DNA of 64,000 bases from Bacillus sp. ISL-18 (GTDB taxonomy: Bacteria > Bacillota > Bacilli > Bacillales > Cytobacillaceae), in contig NZ_JAGGQG010000002.1 in NCBI RefSeq assembly GCF_018613415.1, forward strand, positions 1,087,908 through 1,151,907. The letters run 5' to 3'. Below are positions 9,127 through 17,713 of the stretch, piece after piece; position 1 is the stretch's first letter, and each line of letters starts with the position of its first letter. The notes under the pieces were generated by a model. That model did not search any database. It saw nothing but the letters and a program-made list of their open reading frames with translations, and was not told the origin of the DNA. Position numbers and translations under genes: made by a program.

Positions 9127-9158
9127 GATTGTGGCCCGTTGTCACGATCTTTTTTATT
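9127..9158 (+). terminator. terminator after the MarR gene
   Basis: GATTGTG (9127-9133) / CACGATC (9143-9149), one G-U pair, followed by TTTTTTATTTT. It separates the MarR transcript from the efflux operon. Confidence 0.7.
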
Positions 9159-9188
9159 TTCACTAGTACTTAAAAAGTAAAGTTATCA

Positions 9189-9234
9189 TTGATTTTTTTT
9201 CTATAAGTTGTATAATACAAGTTGCTATATACAA
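9189..9234 (+). promoter_or_regulatory. promoter and MarR operator pair of the efflux operon
   Basis: TTGATT (9189-9194), 16-nt spacer, TATAAT (9211-9216). The perfect palindrome TTGTATAATACAA (9208-9220) covers the -10 box. A second, imperfect copy TTGCTATATACAA (9222-9234) follows 14 bp later. The first shares the 9-mer GTATAATAC with the marR promoter. Confidence 0.65.
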
Positions 9235-9316
9235 TATAGATATAGTGATTATGTTGATAAGCATTATGAAACAAAACTATTACGAAAATTTTCAAATATT
9301 GAAAGGAGGAAAATCA

Positions 9317-10951
9317 ATGAGTCGACAAATCAATACGGCAGCTTCAGAGACTGAAAAAGTTGCTGTCCCACAATATTTGGTTATATCCATCTTGACAATC
9401 CTTGCGATTGGTTCACAGTATTTTTCTAATCTGTCTTACATCTTAAACCAAGGTATTATTCAAAATGGGCTGGGGCTAGGTTCAAATCATTTGCTAATCC
9501 CATCTACCTTATCGAATTTGGCATTTGCACTTGGTGTTCCACTGGGTCCAGTACTTACGAGAAAGTTTGGATTAAGAAAAAATTATTTAACATTTGTGTT
9601 TATTTTTTTATGTGGCTCCATTATTTCTGTACTCTCACCTGGATTGATTATTTTAATTGTAGGTAGAATCATTCAAGGGTTGAGTGCGGGTATGCTTTTT
9701 TTAACCATTTTGCCAGTGAGTCTGAGATCTTTCCCAAATGCCATCCGAAATACCTTTTTGTTTATGGTCATTACCGGATTATTTGGATCAAGTGCCATTG
9801 GAGCTTTATTTGGTTCGATTTCTTTAAGAGCTGATGCATGGCGTTGGTTATTTGTTTTAAATGTAATTGCATCAGTATGCTGCTTAATAATTGGTTTTTT
9901 TGGTTTACCTAAGCATGAAGAGCCTGTTCATGATCATAGTCCTGTGGATAAAACAGGCGTATTTTTGTTGAGTCTTCTTATGATTGTACTCGCTTTTCCA
10001 CTCTGTAACCTATTAGAAAAAGGGTTTACTTCCTTATATGTTTGGCCCTTTCTTCTTGTAGGGCTAATCTTGCTGCTTTTGTTTGTTTATGTGGACGTAA
10101 AAGCCGAAACACCAATCGTTCCGTTTAGGACATTAAAGGCACCAAAACCTATTTCTGGTACCATTATGGCTGTCGCATCCCATGTTTCCCTTATCGTAGC
10201 CATTGCAGGGATAAACGGATTTTTAAGAAATAATTTGAACCTGCCATTTTTATATCTAAGCCATTTTTACTTTTGGTTTTTTGTAGGCATTGTGTTTACT
10301 GCCATATTCAAAACCCTATTTTATGATAAATGGGGGGCCGGCGTACTTGGAATAATGGGCTCACTTATCGTTTTATATATAAGCATTAAGTGGAGAGTGA
10401 TTGGTCCAGAAACAACTTTATCTTCATTATATTTTCAAGTTGCCTGTTTGGGCGCCGGGATCAGTATGACTCTCGTTTCAGGTGCACTTGGAACTGCGCT
10501 AGCCGGAGATATTCATCAGGCATCGATGAGGTCCGTCACCTTGCACTCTATTCGAAATTTTATTGGTGCAGTTATTTCACCAGTGATTGGCTGGTTTTTA
10601 ACAAGACAAAATGCTCAAAACTATGAAGATATACGCGGACAAGTTGACCCAAATAGTTCAGAATTTAAATGGGAAATGACAAAATTAATTCATTCCTTAA
10701 TGGGTAAACACGTGTCTTTATCGGATGCAAAAAGTACAGCGGCATATGAACTAGTCGCCAATTCTAAAAAATCGGCTATTTTGGGTGCCTATCATGATTT
10801 GTTTACGTTCTTACTTGTTCTCAGCATTATCATGCTGATTGGCTCGATAGGAAAAACTTTAACTGGCAAAGGACGGTCATTGGTTCAGAAACAGAAGAAA
10901 GTACTCTTATCAGATAAAAAAGTGAAAGCTGGAATGGAGACATCTGTTTAA
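9317..10951 (+). CDS. MFS drug efflux transporter, DHA2 (14-TM) type
   Basis: A 544-aa multi-TM exporter with about 14 hydrophobic helices and an extended loop near residues 425-475, typical of EmrB/QacA-like DHA2 proteins. The motif GRIIQGLSAGMLFLTILPVS corresponds to motif C/D of the drug:H+ antiporters. The start is ATG 9317 with GAAAGGAGG 7 nt upstream, not the earlier in-frame codon at 9245. It is 44 bp ahead of an EmrA-type adaptor, which together form an EmrAB-like pump under MarR control. Substrate is unknown; relatives export lipophilic toxic compounds. Confidence 0.85.
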   Translation: MSRQINTAASETEKVAVPQYLVISILTILAIGSQYFSNLSYILNQGIIQNGLGLGSNHLLIPSTLSNLAFALGVPLGPVLTRKFGLRKNYLTFVFIFLCGSIISVLSPGLIILIVGRIIQGLSAGMLFLTILPVSLRSFPNAIRNTFLFMVITGLFGSSAIGALFGSISLRADAWRWLFVLNVIASVCCLIIGFFGLPKHEEPVHDHSPVDKTGVFLLSLLMIVLAFPLCNLLEKGFTSLYVWPFLLVGLILLLLFVYVDVKAETPIVPFRTLKAPKPISGTIMAVASHVSLIVAIAGINGFLRNNLNLPFLYLSHFYFWFFVGIVFTAIFKTLFYDKWGAGVLGIMGSLIVLYISIKWRVIGPETTLSSLYFQVACLGAGISMTLVSGALGTALAGDIHQASMRSVTLHSIRNFIGAVISPVIGWFLTRQNAQNYEDIRGQVDPNSSEFKWEMTKLIHSLMGKHVSLSDAKSTAAYELVANSKKSAILGAYHDLFTFLLVLSIIMLIGSIGKTLTGKGRSLVQKQKKVLLSDKKVKAGMETSV

Positions 10952-10995
10952 ATTTACAAGGAAATTTTTAAAAAATGTGAGGAGAGATTTCAAAC

Positions 10996-11631
10996 ATGAG
11001 TAAAGGTCGTTTATTACTGATTAATGTTGTTGGGATGATCGTTGTTTTGGCTTTAATTGCAGCAGGTGGATACTTCTACTATGAAAATCAGAACTTTGTA
11101 AAAACCGATGATGCCGTTGTATCAGCAGAAATTAACCAAATCGTCGCAACTAATTCCGGCATACTGACTAATTGGACTGCGAAAGAGGGGGAAGTTGTCA
11201 CTGGAAATCAAGAAATTGGAAAAATTGCAACGGGACAACAAGCTCTTCCTGTCGATAGCATGGCTAAAGGAACCATCATCAAAAATGAAGCAAAAACAAA
11301 TCAAATGGTACAGGCTGGTCAGGTTTTGGCGCAAACAGCGGATATGGATCATTTATATATTACAGCCAACATTGATGAAGACCAATTAAACAATATTGTA
11401 GTAGGAGATACTGTCGATATTACAGTCGACGGAGATGCTGAAGCAACCTTTAATGGTCAGATCGAGGAAATTGGTTATGCGACCAATTCCGTATTTTCTG
11501 CTCTTCCGTCTCAAAACTCGAACGGTACCTATACAAAGGTAACTCAAAAAGTACCTGTGAAAATTTCAGTTGAAAATCCTTCAAGTAAGGTACTTCCAGG
11601 CATGAATGCCGAGGTCAAAATTTCTATTTAG
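10996..11631 (+). CDS. HlyD/EmrA-type efflux adaptor
   Basis: A 211-aa membrane fusion protein with one N-terminal TM helix (about residues 8-27, LLINVVGMIVVLALIAAGGY). A split biotinyl-lipoyl-like barrel follows, with NQIVATNSGILTNWTAKEGEVVTGNQ and the matching second half GTIIKNEAKTNQMVQAGQVL. A C-terminal beta domain ends in LPGMNAEVKI. It is shorter than Gram-negative EmrA because no long coiled-coil hairpin is present, as is common in Firmicutes. It lies directly behind the MFS gene and presumably partners it. Confidence 0.85.
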   Translation: MSKGRLLLINVVGMIVVLALIAAGGYFYYENQNFVKTDDAVVSAEINQIVATNSGILTNWTAKEGEVVTGNQEIGKIATGQQALPVDSMAKGTIIKNEAKTNQMVQAGQVLAQTADMDHLYITANIDEDQLNNIVVGDTVDITVDGDAEATFNGQIEEIGYATNSVFSALPSQNSNGTYTKVTQKVPVKISVENPSSKVLPGMNAEVKISI

Positions 11632-11634
11632 TAC

Positions 11635-11680
11635 TCCTCCAAATACCCTTTTGCTCTTTCAATGGAGGATTTTCTTTTTA
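11635..11680 (+). terminator. weak terminator after the EmrA-like gene
   Basis: CCTCCA / TGGAGG stem with a roughly 20-nt loop, followed by ATTTTCTTTTT. Confidence 0.45.
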
Positions 11681-11688
11681 CCTAATGA

Positions 11689-11722
11689 AAAAGGCCACCT
11701 CCGAGTAGGGAAGTGGCCTTTA
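11689..11722 (-). terminator. terminator of ndk
   Basis: Read on the minus strand, AAAGGCCACTTCC / GGA-GTGGCCTTT forms the stem, followed by TTT. It lies just past the ndk stop codon and could work in both directions. Confidence 0.75.
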
Positions 11723-11727
11723 TGTAA

Positions 11728-12189
11728 TTACATAGATTGTCGATCTTCGAATGGGAAATCATCTCTTGAGATTCGTTTTTTCAGCAGTCCAAAGAAATTT
11801 TCAATTTCTCGTTCGGCACTTAAGAGAGAATCAGAGCCATGGATCACATTTTCTTCTTTTGAAAAGGCAAAGTCACCACGAATGGTGCCTGGCACTGCTT
11901 CCGTCGGACTTGTCTTTCCAATCATGAGACGAGAAACTTCGATAATATTTTCTCCTTCCCAGACCATGGCAAAAACAGGACCTGAGGTAATGAAATCCAC
12001 TAATTCTCCAAAAAACGGCTTTTCCTGATGTTCCATATAATGATATTCAGCTTTACTGCGGTCCACTGTCATTAGCTCGGCATTCAATAGGATAAAGCCC
12101 TTTTGTTCAAAGCGGCGGATAACTTCTCCGATTAACCCGCGTTTCACCCCATCAGGTTTAACCATGATAAACGTGCGTTGTAAACTCAT
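11728..12189 (-). CDS. ndk: nucleoside diphosphate kinase, divergent paralogue-like
   Basis: Transfers the gamma phosphate of ATP to nucleoside diphosphates via a phosphohistidine. The family signature NVIHGSDS contains the catalytic His at residue 117, and [20 protein letters not shown] and [13 protein letters not shown] match the core. It is 153 aa; the start has the RBS GAGGTGATCG. Two features are unlike the usual Bacillus enzyme. The Kpn-loop to active-site stretch reads [11 protein letters not shown] instead of the RGDYG-type sequence. The C-terminus ([20 protein letters not shown]) lacks the conserved W-I-Y ending. It also lies outside the usual menaquinone/aromatic amino acid context, so a second ndk copy elsewhere is likely. 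Confidence 0.88.
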   Translation of the reverse strand: MSLQRTFIMVKPDGVKRGLIGEVIRRFEQKGFILLNAELMTVDRSKAEYHYMEHQEKPFFGELVDFITSGPVFAMVWEGENIIEVSRLMIGKTSPTEAVPGTIRGDFAFSKEENVIHGSDSLLSAEREIENFFGLLKKRISRDDFPFEDRQSM

Positions 12190-12452
12190 ACGATCACCTC
12201 GAAAAAAATAGATAGTTTGATGAGAACCACCGGACAGCACATAGAATGCTATATTTTTCAAAGGTGGATTCTACACATATTCATTATGGGAAAATAATAT
12301 AGATTTCAAACGAAGAAAATAAAAAAGGAATATACCTATAGTATATTTGGAAAGCTCTTTCAGTTAACTAGGAGAGAAATTTTTTTGCATCCTCATGAAC
12401 GAATTGATCAATACTAAATACTAGTTGATAAATTCCTGAGGAGTGGAACATA

Positions 12453-13274
12453 TTGTGTGTCGATGGATTGAAACAAACCTACATGAAAGTAGATAATATT
12501 AATTTGTACTGTGAATACCTACTAACTGATAAACCACCCATTCTTCTGATCCACGGCTTCGCTTCTTCTACTTATACGTTTCGTCGTATCATCCCTTTAT
12601 TACAAGAGAAGTTTTCAATACTGGCGATTGACCTCCCAGGTTTTGGGAAAAGTGAGAAATCTACCTCGTTTGTTTATAGTTTTGAAAACTATGCAAAGTT
12701 AATGATTGAATGTATCCACCATTTTGGATTTGCTAGCACCTGTATAGTTGCCCATTCGATGGGCGGTCAAATTGCTTTAAATATGGCGCGCATCGCTCCT
12801 GAGAAAATTAATAAACTAATTTTATTAAGTAGTTCAGGCTATTTAAAGCGTGCAAAAAAACTTCTCATTTGCAGTTCCTATTTACCATTCTTTGATAAAA
12901 TCATTCATTATTATATTGGAAGAAAGGATGTCAAATATCACTTGGGCAATGTTTTTTTTAATCAATCCTTAATCAATGATGAATTGATTCGTGAATTTGG
13001 CAGGCCCCTGGCGGAAAAAGGATTTTATAAAGCTTTAATCCGACTAATTCGTCACCGTGAGGGTGATTTGTTGCCACAACAACTAAAGGATATTCAAGTT
13101 CCAACATTATTATTATGGGGAGAAGAAGATCGAGTGGTACCAGTGGAGGTTGGCAAACAATTAGTTCAGGATTTACCAGATGCCAGGTTAATTACTTATG
13201 AAGAAACAGGACATTTAATTACGGAGGAAAGACCAGAGTTTGTTTTCAGAAATATATTGATGCATACAAACTAA
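12453..13274 (+). CDS. alpha/beta hydrolase
   Basis: A 273-aa alpha/beta-fold hydrolase. The oxyanion motif HGFASS lies at residues 34-39 and the nucleophile elbow AHSMGG has Ser102. A catalytic Asp lies in WGEEDRVVP and a catalytic His in ETGHLI. No signal peptide is evident, so it is presumably cytosolic. The start is TTG 12453 with GAGGAG 10 nt upstream; ATG 12483 is an alternative. It is monocistronic and faces the convergent glycosyltransferase. Substrate class (ester, lipid or C-C hydrolase) cannot be told from sequence. Confidence 0.85.
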   Translation: MCVDGLKQTYMKVDNINLYCEYLLTDKPPILLIHGFASSTYTFRRIIPLLQEKFSILAIDLPGFGKSEKSTSFVYSFENYAKLMIECIHHFGFASTCIVAHSMGGQIALNMARIAPEKINKLILLSSSGYLKRAKKLLICSSYLPFFDKIIHYYIGRKDVKYHLGNVFFNQSLINDELIREFGRPLAEKGFYKALIRLIRHREGDLLPQQLKDIQVPTLLLWGEEDRVVPVEVGKQLVQDLPDARLITYEETGHLITEERPEFVFRNILMHTN

Positions 13275-13311
13275 TGATTAAAACAAAATTCCAACATTCT
13301 AGTGAAAAAGG

Positions 13312-13366
13312 AAGCTGACTCAAAAAAGTTGTTAGTTAACGATTTTATGAGCCAGCTTATTTCTTT
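13312..13366. terminator. shared terminator between convergent genes
   Basis: AAGCTGACTCA (13312-13322) / TGAGCCAGCTT (13348-13358), one mismatch, 25-nt loop, then ATTTCTTTT. It lies between the convergent hydrolase and glycosyltransferase genes. Confidence 0.55.
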
Positions 13367-13383
13367 TAAAAAAGTTATGGAAA

Positions 13384-14523
13384 TTAGGATAGTTTAACTT
13401 TTGCCTCTTCATAATAAGGCTCTCCGACTTTCAGAATAAATTGTAGAATGTCATCAGCTGCATTTTCATTTATAAAATTTCTCTGGCAGTTGATAATTTT
13501 AGTTAATTTATCACCATCATTTTCAAGTAATTTGGTTATAGTCTGCTTTATGTCCTTTGGGTTTTTACATACCACTCCCAAACCGAAATTCTCAGCAAAT
13601 GCTGGATTATCCTCTTCCTGGCCTGGCAATGCACCCGTAATAATTAGCGGTGTATTGGAAGCTATTGCTTCAAACATGACATTCGGACTTCCACGAGTAA
13701 TAGCGATATCAGAAGTGATCATTAAATCTTGTATATTTTGCGTGAAACCATAAATCTCTACTCGATTGCCATATTGGGCTTTAAGGGATTTTTCCAGCTT
13801 GGTTTTTAGTTTTTCATTTTTCCCGGCTACAAGTGTTACGGTACAGTCAAAATGATCAAGCAGGTTTTCTGCTATTTTCTTCATATTTCCTACACCTTCA
13901 CCACCACTCATGATCAAACAGTTTAAAGATTGGCCATTTCTATAGAAGGTGCGCTGATTGTAGTTCTTCGGAAAAAATCGTGATCGGACTGGAAATCCCG
14001 ATACCTTAATTTTCTCATTAGGAATTCCAAATTCAATACACTTGTTTTGGGCTTCAAACGTTGGGCTAATAATGTAATTTGCCCTTTTATCAGCCCAAAG
14101 AGGATAAATGTTTACAAGATCGGCAATGAGAGTGATGAAAGGAATATCTATATTTTGCTTTTCTAATATATTCAGTATGGAGCCATTAAAATTAGGATGA
14201 ACGGATAAAATTAGATCTGGTTTAACTTCGGACAGCAATCTGAGAAAATTATCCTTTATATGTGTTTCAATAAAATTGTCTATTATAGAGGGTTTCAATG
14301 CTGTGATTTTCCAAATCATCTTCCATAACTGTTCTGAATTTCTTGTGATGGGACCATAGGATTTTCCAATCTTTAAGAGTAGCTGTTTACCAAGCAAAAA
14401 ACCATCTACTACATGAATGTTGACGTTATGATGAGCTTTGACTCTCTCACACAGAGATTCTGTAATACTCTTATGTCCATGCCCTGTATGGTTGGAAGAA
14501 ATGATTAATAATGTTTTTTTCAT
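13384..14523 (-). CDS. MGDG synthase/UgtP-like glycosyltransferase
   Basis: A 379-aa GT28-family glycosyltransferase that probably moves a sugar onto diacylglycerol or a related lipid at the cytoplasmic membrane face. The N-terminal MGDG-synthase-type domain opens with IISSNHTGHGHKSITESL. The C-terminal nucleotide-sugar domain shows GGEGVGNMKK, ITRGSPNVMFEAIASNTPLI and PGQEEDN, as in UgtP. RBS AAGGGATGATAGG precedes the ATG. The upstream intergenic stretch carries TTAACT repeats at about 11-bp spacing. Neighbouring genes include a PhoP-box phosphoesterase, so a role in replacing phospholipid by glycolipid under phosphate limitation is plausible but inferred. Confidence 0.8.
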   Translation of the reverse strand: MKKTLLIISSNHTGHGHKSITESLCERVKAHHNVNIHVVDGFLLGKQLLLKIGKSYGPITRNSEQLWKMIWKITALKPSIIDNFIETHIKDNFLRLLSEVKPDLILSVHPNFNGSILNILEKQNIDIPFITLIADLVNIYPLWADKRANYIISPTFEAQNKCIEFGIPNEKIKVSGFPVRSRFFPKNYNQRTFYRNGQSLNCLIMSGGEGVGNMKKIAENLLDHFDCTVTLVAGKNEKLKTKLEKSLKAQYGNRVEIYGFTQNIQDLMITSDIAITRGSPNVMFEAIASNTPLIITGALPGQEEDNPAFAENFGLGVVCKNPKDIKQTITKLLENDGDKLTKIINCQRNFINENAADDILQFILKVGEPYYEEAKVKLS

Positions 14524-14606
14524 CCTATCATCCCTTTTTAAGAATATGATTTGGAACGGTCACTCTCATGCATCCAAAGCTTTTTATTGAATCGTTTCAT
14601 TCTAAA

Positions 14607-14637
14607 TTACTTACCTTAACTTAACTTTAACTTACTA
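14607..14637. promoter_or_regulatory. TTAACT repeat cluster, possible PhoP site
   Basis: TTAACT occurs at 14616, 14621 and 14627, with TTACTA at 14632. Two interleaved series have 11-bp spacing (14616/14627 and 14621/14632). The cluster lies about 90-115 bp upstream of the glycosyltransferase start. PhoP~P binds TT[ACT]A[CT]A repeats at 11-bp spacing, so this is a candidate site, but the match is imperfect and orientation is ambiguous. Confidence 0.35.
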
Positions 14638-14654
14638 AGTGGGACCATCCACTT

Positions 14655-15647
14655 TTAATTGAAGGAAGAAGGGCTGTTGGTTAGATTTTTTACGACTTTC
14701 TTATACTGTTTCAACGAATTAACTCTGCCAATATAACAATTCTTTTTCTCAAAGTCAGACGTGAAAAATTGTATTGCTTGTGTAGGGAAAAATCTTTTTG
14801 TACGGAAACGAAGATCCTTCCAATACACGAAATAGCCATTTTTTCTGACATCTACAAATGGATAGGCATAATTAGTACATGATAGAAAATCTGAAACGAT
14901 TTGATCATTCCGACTAGTTGAGACCAAACTAGGGAAGTTGATTTTTTTGGTAAAGCTATGCTCAATGGTTAAATTTTTAACAGAATAAGTACCAAATAAG
15001 AAATCTTCTTCGGTCTCGATGATGACATCCCATTTAAACAACGAAATACGGGGGATTAGTTTGATTCGTTCTGCATGGATAAAATGACTTTGTAGGTGTC
15101 TTTTTGCGAATATGGCAGAAAGAGTGCGGATAACAAGGTAGAAAAATAGGAATAGATAAATGATAAGAAAGGTGATTCCTGCTTGATAGAATAAGATTAG
15201 CGCGAAACCGAGAAAATGGAGAAGTAAAATGTAGGGATCTACTAAAGGAACAGCATCCAATGCAATCCATTTTCGAGAAAAGGGCCGCAGTATTTGTGTT
15301 CCGTGTACATTAAATAAATCAAAAACTACATGAAGGATAACAGCTAAAAATGTCCATAAAAATAGATGTGAAAATGATGTGCTAGTGAAGAATGGGTATA
15401 GCATACCGGATACAAGAATCCCCCATAAGGGAAGAGCAGGAAGTGAATGGGATAGGCCTCTGTGATTCCGAAAATAATTTCCTTTTCCCTTCAAACGATA
15501 GAGAAAATCAAAATCGGGAGCATTTGAACCAATAACAGTACCTAAAATGACAGCTTGTGATAAGGTATCATTTGCAGAGACGGACGGATCAATTTGAGAA
15601 AGAGCACCTATGCCTAAGCCAATCACAACATGCGAAAAAGTATCCAC
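14655..15647 (-). CDS. YfhP/YdjM-like membrane-bound metal-dependent hydrolase family protein
   Basis: A 330-aa DUF457-type membrane protein. The N-terminus MDTFSHVVIGLGIGAL, the APDFDFL motif and NHRGLSHSLPALPLW carry the His/Asp residues typical of the family. HVVFDLFNVHGTQILRPFS follows, then several TM helices. The length matches B. subtilis YfhP. GTG start with AAGGAG about 7 nt upstream. The true substrate of the family is unknown. It is 131 bp upstream of the glycosyltransferase on the same strand, so the two may share a transcript or be independent. Confidence 0.82.
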   Translation of the reverse strand: MDTFSHVVIGLGIGALSQIDPSVSANDTLSQAVILGTVIGSNAPDFDFLYRLKGKGNYFRNHRGLSHSLPALPLWGILVSGMLYPFFTSTSFSHLFLWTFLAVILHVVFDLFNVHGTQILRPFSRKWIALDAVPLVDPYILLLHFLGFALILFYQAGITFLIIYLFLFFYLVIRTLSAIFAKRHLQSHFIHAERIKLIPRISLFKWDVIIETEEDFLFGTYSVKNLTIEHSFTKKINFPSLVSTSRNDQIVSDFLSCTNYAYPFVDVRKNGYFVYWKDLRFRTKRFFPTQAIQFFTSDFEKKNCYIGRVNSLKQYKKVVKNLTNSPSSFN

Positions 15648-15918
15648 ACTATCACTCCTTAGACTTAATCTTAATTTAACAACCTGTCAAATTTCTAATC
15701 CCATGATTCCTAGAAAACTAATTCCCTTTATCATACTGGATAACTAAGAGATTTCTTCCTAAGATATCGTTAAATAATTGTAAATATTTTGTATTCCACT
15801 TTTGCTCCCTACCTTTAAGTAAGAATATACAAATTCAAATAAACACTTGATTGGTAAAAGAGGTACTTTCAGCAGAGTAACTGTTAATAGATTACTAAGC
15901 TATTCATTTTTATTCTTT
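15648..15918. other. intergenic region upstream of the PhoP box
   Basis: AT-rich, without a credible ORF. It must contain the promoter of the leftward YfhP-like gene, which I could not place with confidence. Confidence 0.4.
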
Positions 15919-15972
15919 TTAAGTAAATCTTTACCGGGCCTTAACAATAGATTAACAATCTTGATTTATATT
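15919..15972 (+). promoter_or_regulatory. PhoP box and -10 of the PHP phosphoesterase promoter
   Basis: Four hexamers at exact 11-bp spacing: TTAAGT (15919), TTTACC (15930), TTAACA (15941) and TTAACA (15952). A -10 box TATATT (15967-15972) follows. This is the arrangement of Pho-regulon promoters in Bacillus, where PhoP~P dimers bind repeated TT[ACT]A[CT]A elements in place of a good -35. Transcription should start near 15979, leaving a leader of about 180 nt. Confidence 0.75.
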
Positions 15973-16071
15973 AGGGAATGAGAAAGATTAAAATTTGATT
16001 AAAATATTTAATCTACTTTTAATAATTAACCAGAGGGGGATAGAAGAGGTTACTACTAGGGATATTTAAAG

Positions 16072-16122
16072 TTGCCATTGTTGTTTATGAATCTGGCAAT
16101 CTAATGAAAATGTAAACAATGG
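16072..16122 (+). promoter_or_regulatory. leader with two alternative hairpins
   Basis: TTGCCA (16072-16077) can pair with TGGCAA (16094-16099). The overlapping CCATTGTTGTTTA (16075-16087) can pair with TAAACAATGG (16113-16122) with one bulge. The two pairings exclude each other. No T-run follows, so any effect would be on translation or stability. Confidence 0.3.
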
Positions 16123-16158
16123 AAGATACTGCAAACATACTTGGGAGGTTAGGGGAAA

Positions 16159-17694
16159 ATGAAATCTCGTTTTAAGAAGGCTATACCTTTAATCGCAACA
16201 ACGGTTCTTGCAACAACTGCACTTACCACACAAACCATATTTAATGACAGTGGTAACCAAAATGCTAAGGCACAATCGTTATCAAAAGAAGAAGTGAAAA
16301 AGAATGGTGCATCATGGCTCGCAGGTGACCACCATGTACATAGTGAATGGAGTGTAGGCTGGGACAATTCTACAAACCCTCCAACTGCCATAAGAGGTGG
16401 CGATGCCATTTATCCAATAGTGAAAAATGCAGAAAATGGTAAGAAGTATGGCCTTGATTGGATGATGACAACCGATCATGGGGGTCCTAACCATTCCAAA
16501 GTTAACTTAGAACAGGCTTATCCTGAATTATTAAAATCCCGTGAAGCTGTTCCTGAAGTTCTTCAATTTTACGGAATGGAGTTAGACACACCGGGAGCTG
16601 ATCACAGCACGCTAATGATTCCAAAAGGTGAAAATGAATCAGAAGTGCTTTATGACCTTGAAAGCAAGTTTAATTCTCGTGAAGCTTATCCAAATGACCC
16701 AAGTCGTAACACTGAATCAAAAATGATTGACGCTCTTAATTATATGAAACAAATGGACGAACTTCCGATTTCTATCGCACATCATCCATCTCGTTCTGCG
16801 ACAGGTGTTGGTGTATGGGGACAAGATACTCCGCAAGAGTTCCGTAATTGGAATGATACTGCACCAAATATATCTATCGGTATGGAAGGTGCTCCTGGTC
16901 ACCAAGCAGGTGCTATTAATCCAGATGGCTCTCTTGACCCTAAAGGATCTCGTGGTAGTTACTCAAACGCAAACGCACAAACCATGGGTGGATTTGATCA
17001 AATGTCAGCTATCGTTGGTGGTTTATGGGATTCGATGTTAGGGGAAGGAAGACATTGGTGGATTACGGCTACGTCTGACTCACATGTTAACTGGCGTGAT
17101 GGAGGAAGTGACTTCTGGCCAGGTGAATATTCTAAAACATATGTAAAAGCTGAGAAAAACTATGAAGATGTAATGGAAAACCTTCGTAAAGGTAATGTAT
17201 TTGTTACAACGGGTGACCTTATCTCAGAACTAGATGTAAAAGTACAAGCAGGAGGCAAATCACCATTACATGCAGTGGCAAAAGGAAATTCAGCATCAAT
17301 CGGTGAAACACTTACACTTCCAAGTAAGCAATCTGATGTAACTGTTACAGTTCGTATCAAAGATCCAAACGCTGCGAATTCTCATGGTGATAAGCCAAAT
17401 GTTCAACGTGTTGACTTAATCATGGGAGAAGTTAAGGGAAAAGTGGAAGACCGCTCAACGGCATCTAATCCGACAACAAAAGTCGTAAAGCGTTTCACAG
17501 AAAGTGACTGGAAAAAAGACGGTGAATACATCTCAATTACTTATACTTTAAAAAATGTCGACAAAGATAGCTATATTCGTTTACGTGGTACTAACACTGA
17601 CCAATTAGAACCAGTAGCAGATCCAAAAGGTGAAAATCCTTGGAATGATCTTTGGTTCTACTCAAACCCAATTTTCCTCAAATCTAGTAAATAA
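16159..17694 (+). CDS. secreted PHP-domain phosphoesterase
   Basis: A 511-aa exported protein. A basic N-terminus MKSRFKK and a hydrophobic stretch to about residue 28 form a signal peptide, with likely cleavage near AKAQS. A PHP (polymerase and histidinol phosphatase) metal site follows: DHHVH at 57-61, TTDHGG near 104-109, an MELDTPGADHS block, AHHPSR near 207-212 and TATSDSHVNW. The C-terminal third looks beta-rich. The PhoP box upstream makes phosphate scavenging from extracellular organophosphate the most likely role. PHP proteins include phosphatases and phosphodiesterases, and the exact substrate is open. RBS TTGGGAGG precedes the ATG. Confidence 0.85.
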   Translation: MKSRFKKAIPLIATTVLATTALTTQTIFNDSGNQNAKAQSLSKEEVKKNGASWLAGDHHVHSEWSVGWDNSTNPPTAIRGGDAIYPIVKNAENGKKYGLDWMMTTDHGGPNHSKVNLEQAYPELLKSREAVPEVLQFYGMELDTPGADHSTLMIPKGENESEVLYDLESKFNSREAYPNDPSRNTESKMIDALNYMKQMDELPISIAHHPSRSATGVGVWGQDTPQEFRNWNDTAPNISIGMEGAPGHQAGAINPDGSLDPKGSRGSYSNANAQTMGGFDQMSAIVGGLWDSMLGEGRHWWITATSDSHVNWRDGGSDFWPGEYSKTYVKAEKNYEDVMENLRKGNVFVTTGDLISELDVKVQAGGKSPLHAVAKGNSASIGETLTLPSKQSDVTVTVRIKDPNAANSHGDKPNVQRVDLIMGEVKGKVEDRSTASNPTTKVVKRFTESDWKKDGEYISITYTLKNVDKDSYIRLRGTNTDQLEPVADPKGENPWNDLWFYSNPIFLKSSK

Positions 17695-17713
17695 TTATTT
17701 ATACGAACAGAAT

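Noticed and set aside
15665-15681. TTAATC-N5-TTAACA as a PhoP box for the YfhP-like gene
   Set aside because: Spacing is 11 bp, but it sits next to that gene's ribosome binding site, in the wrong place for an activator; only two repeats.
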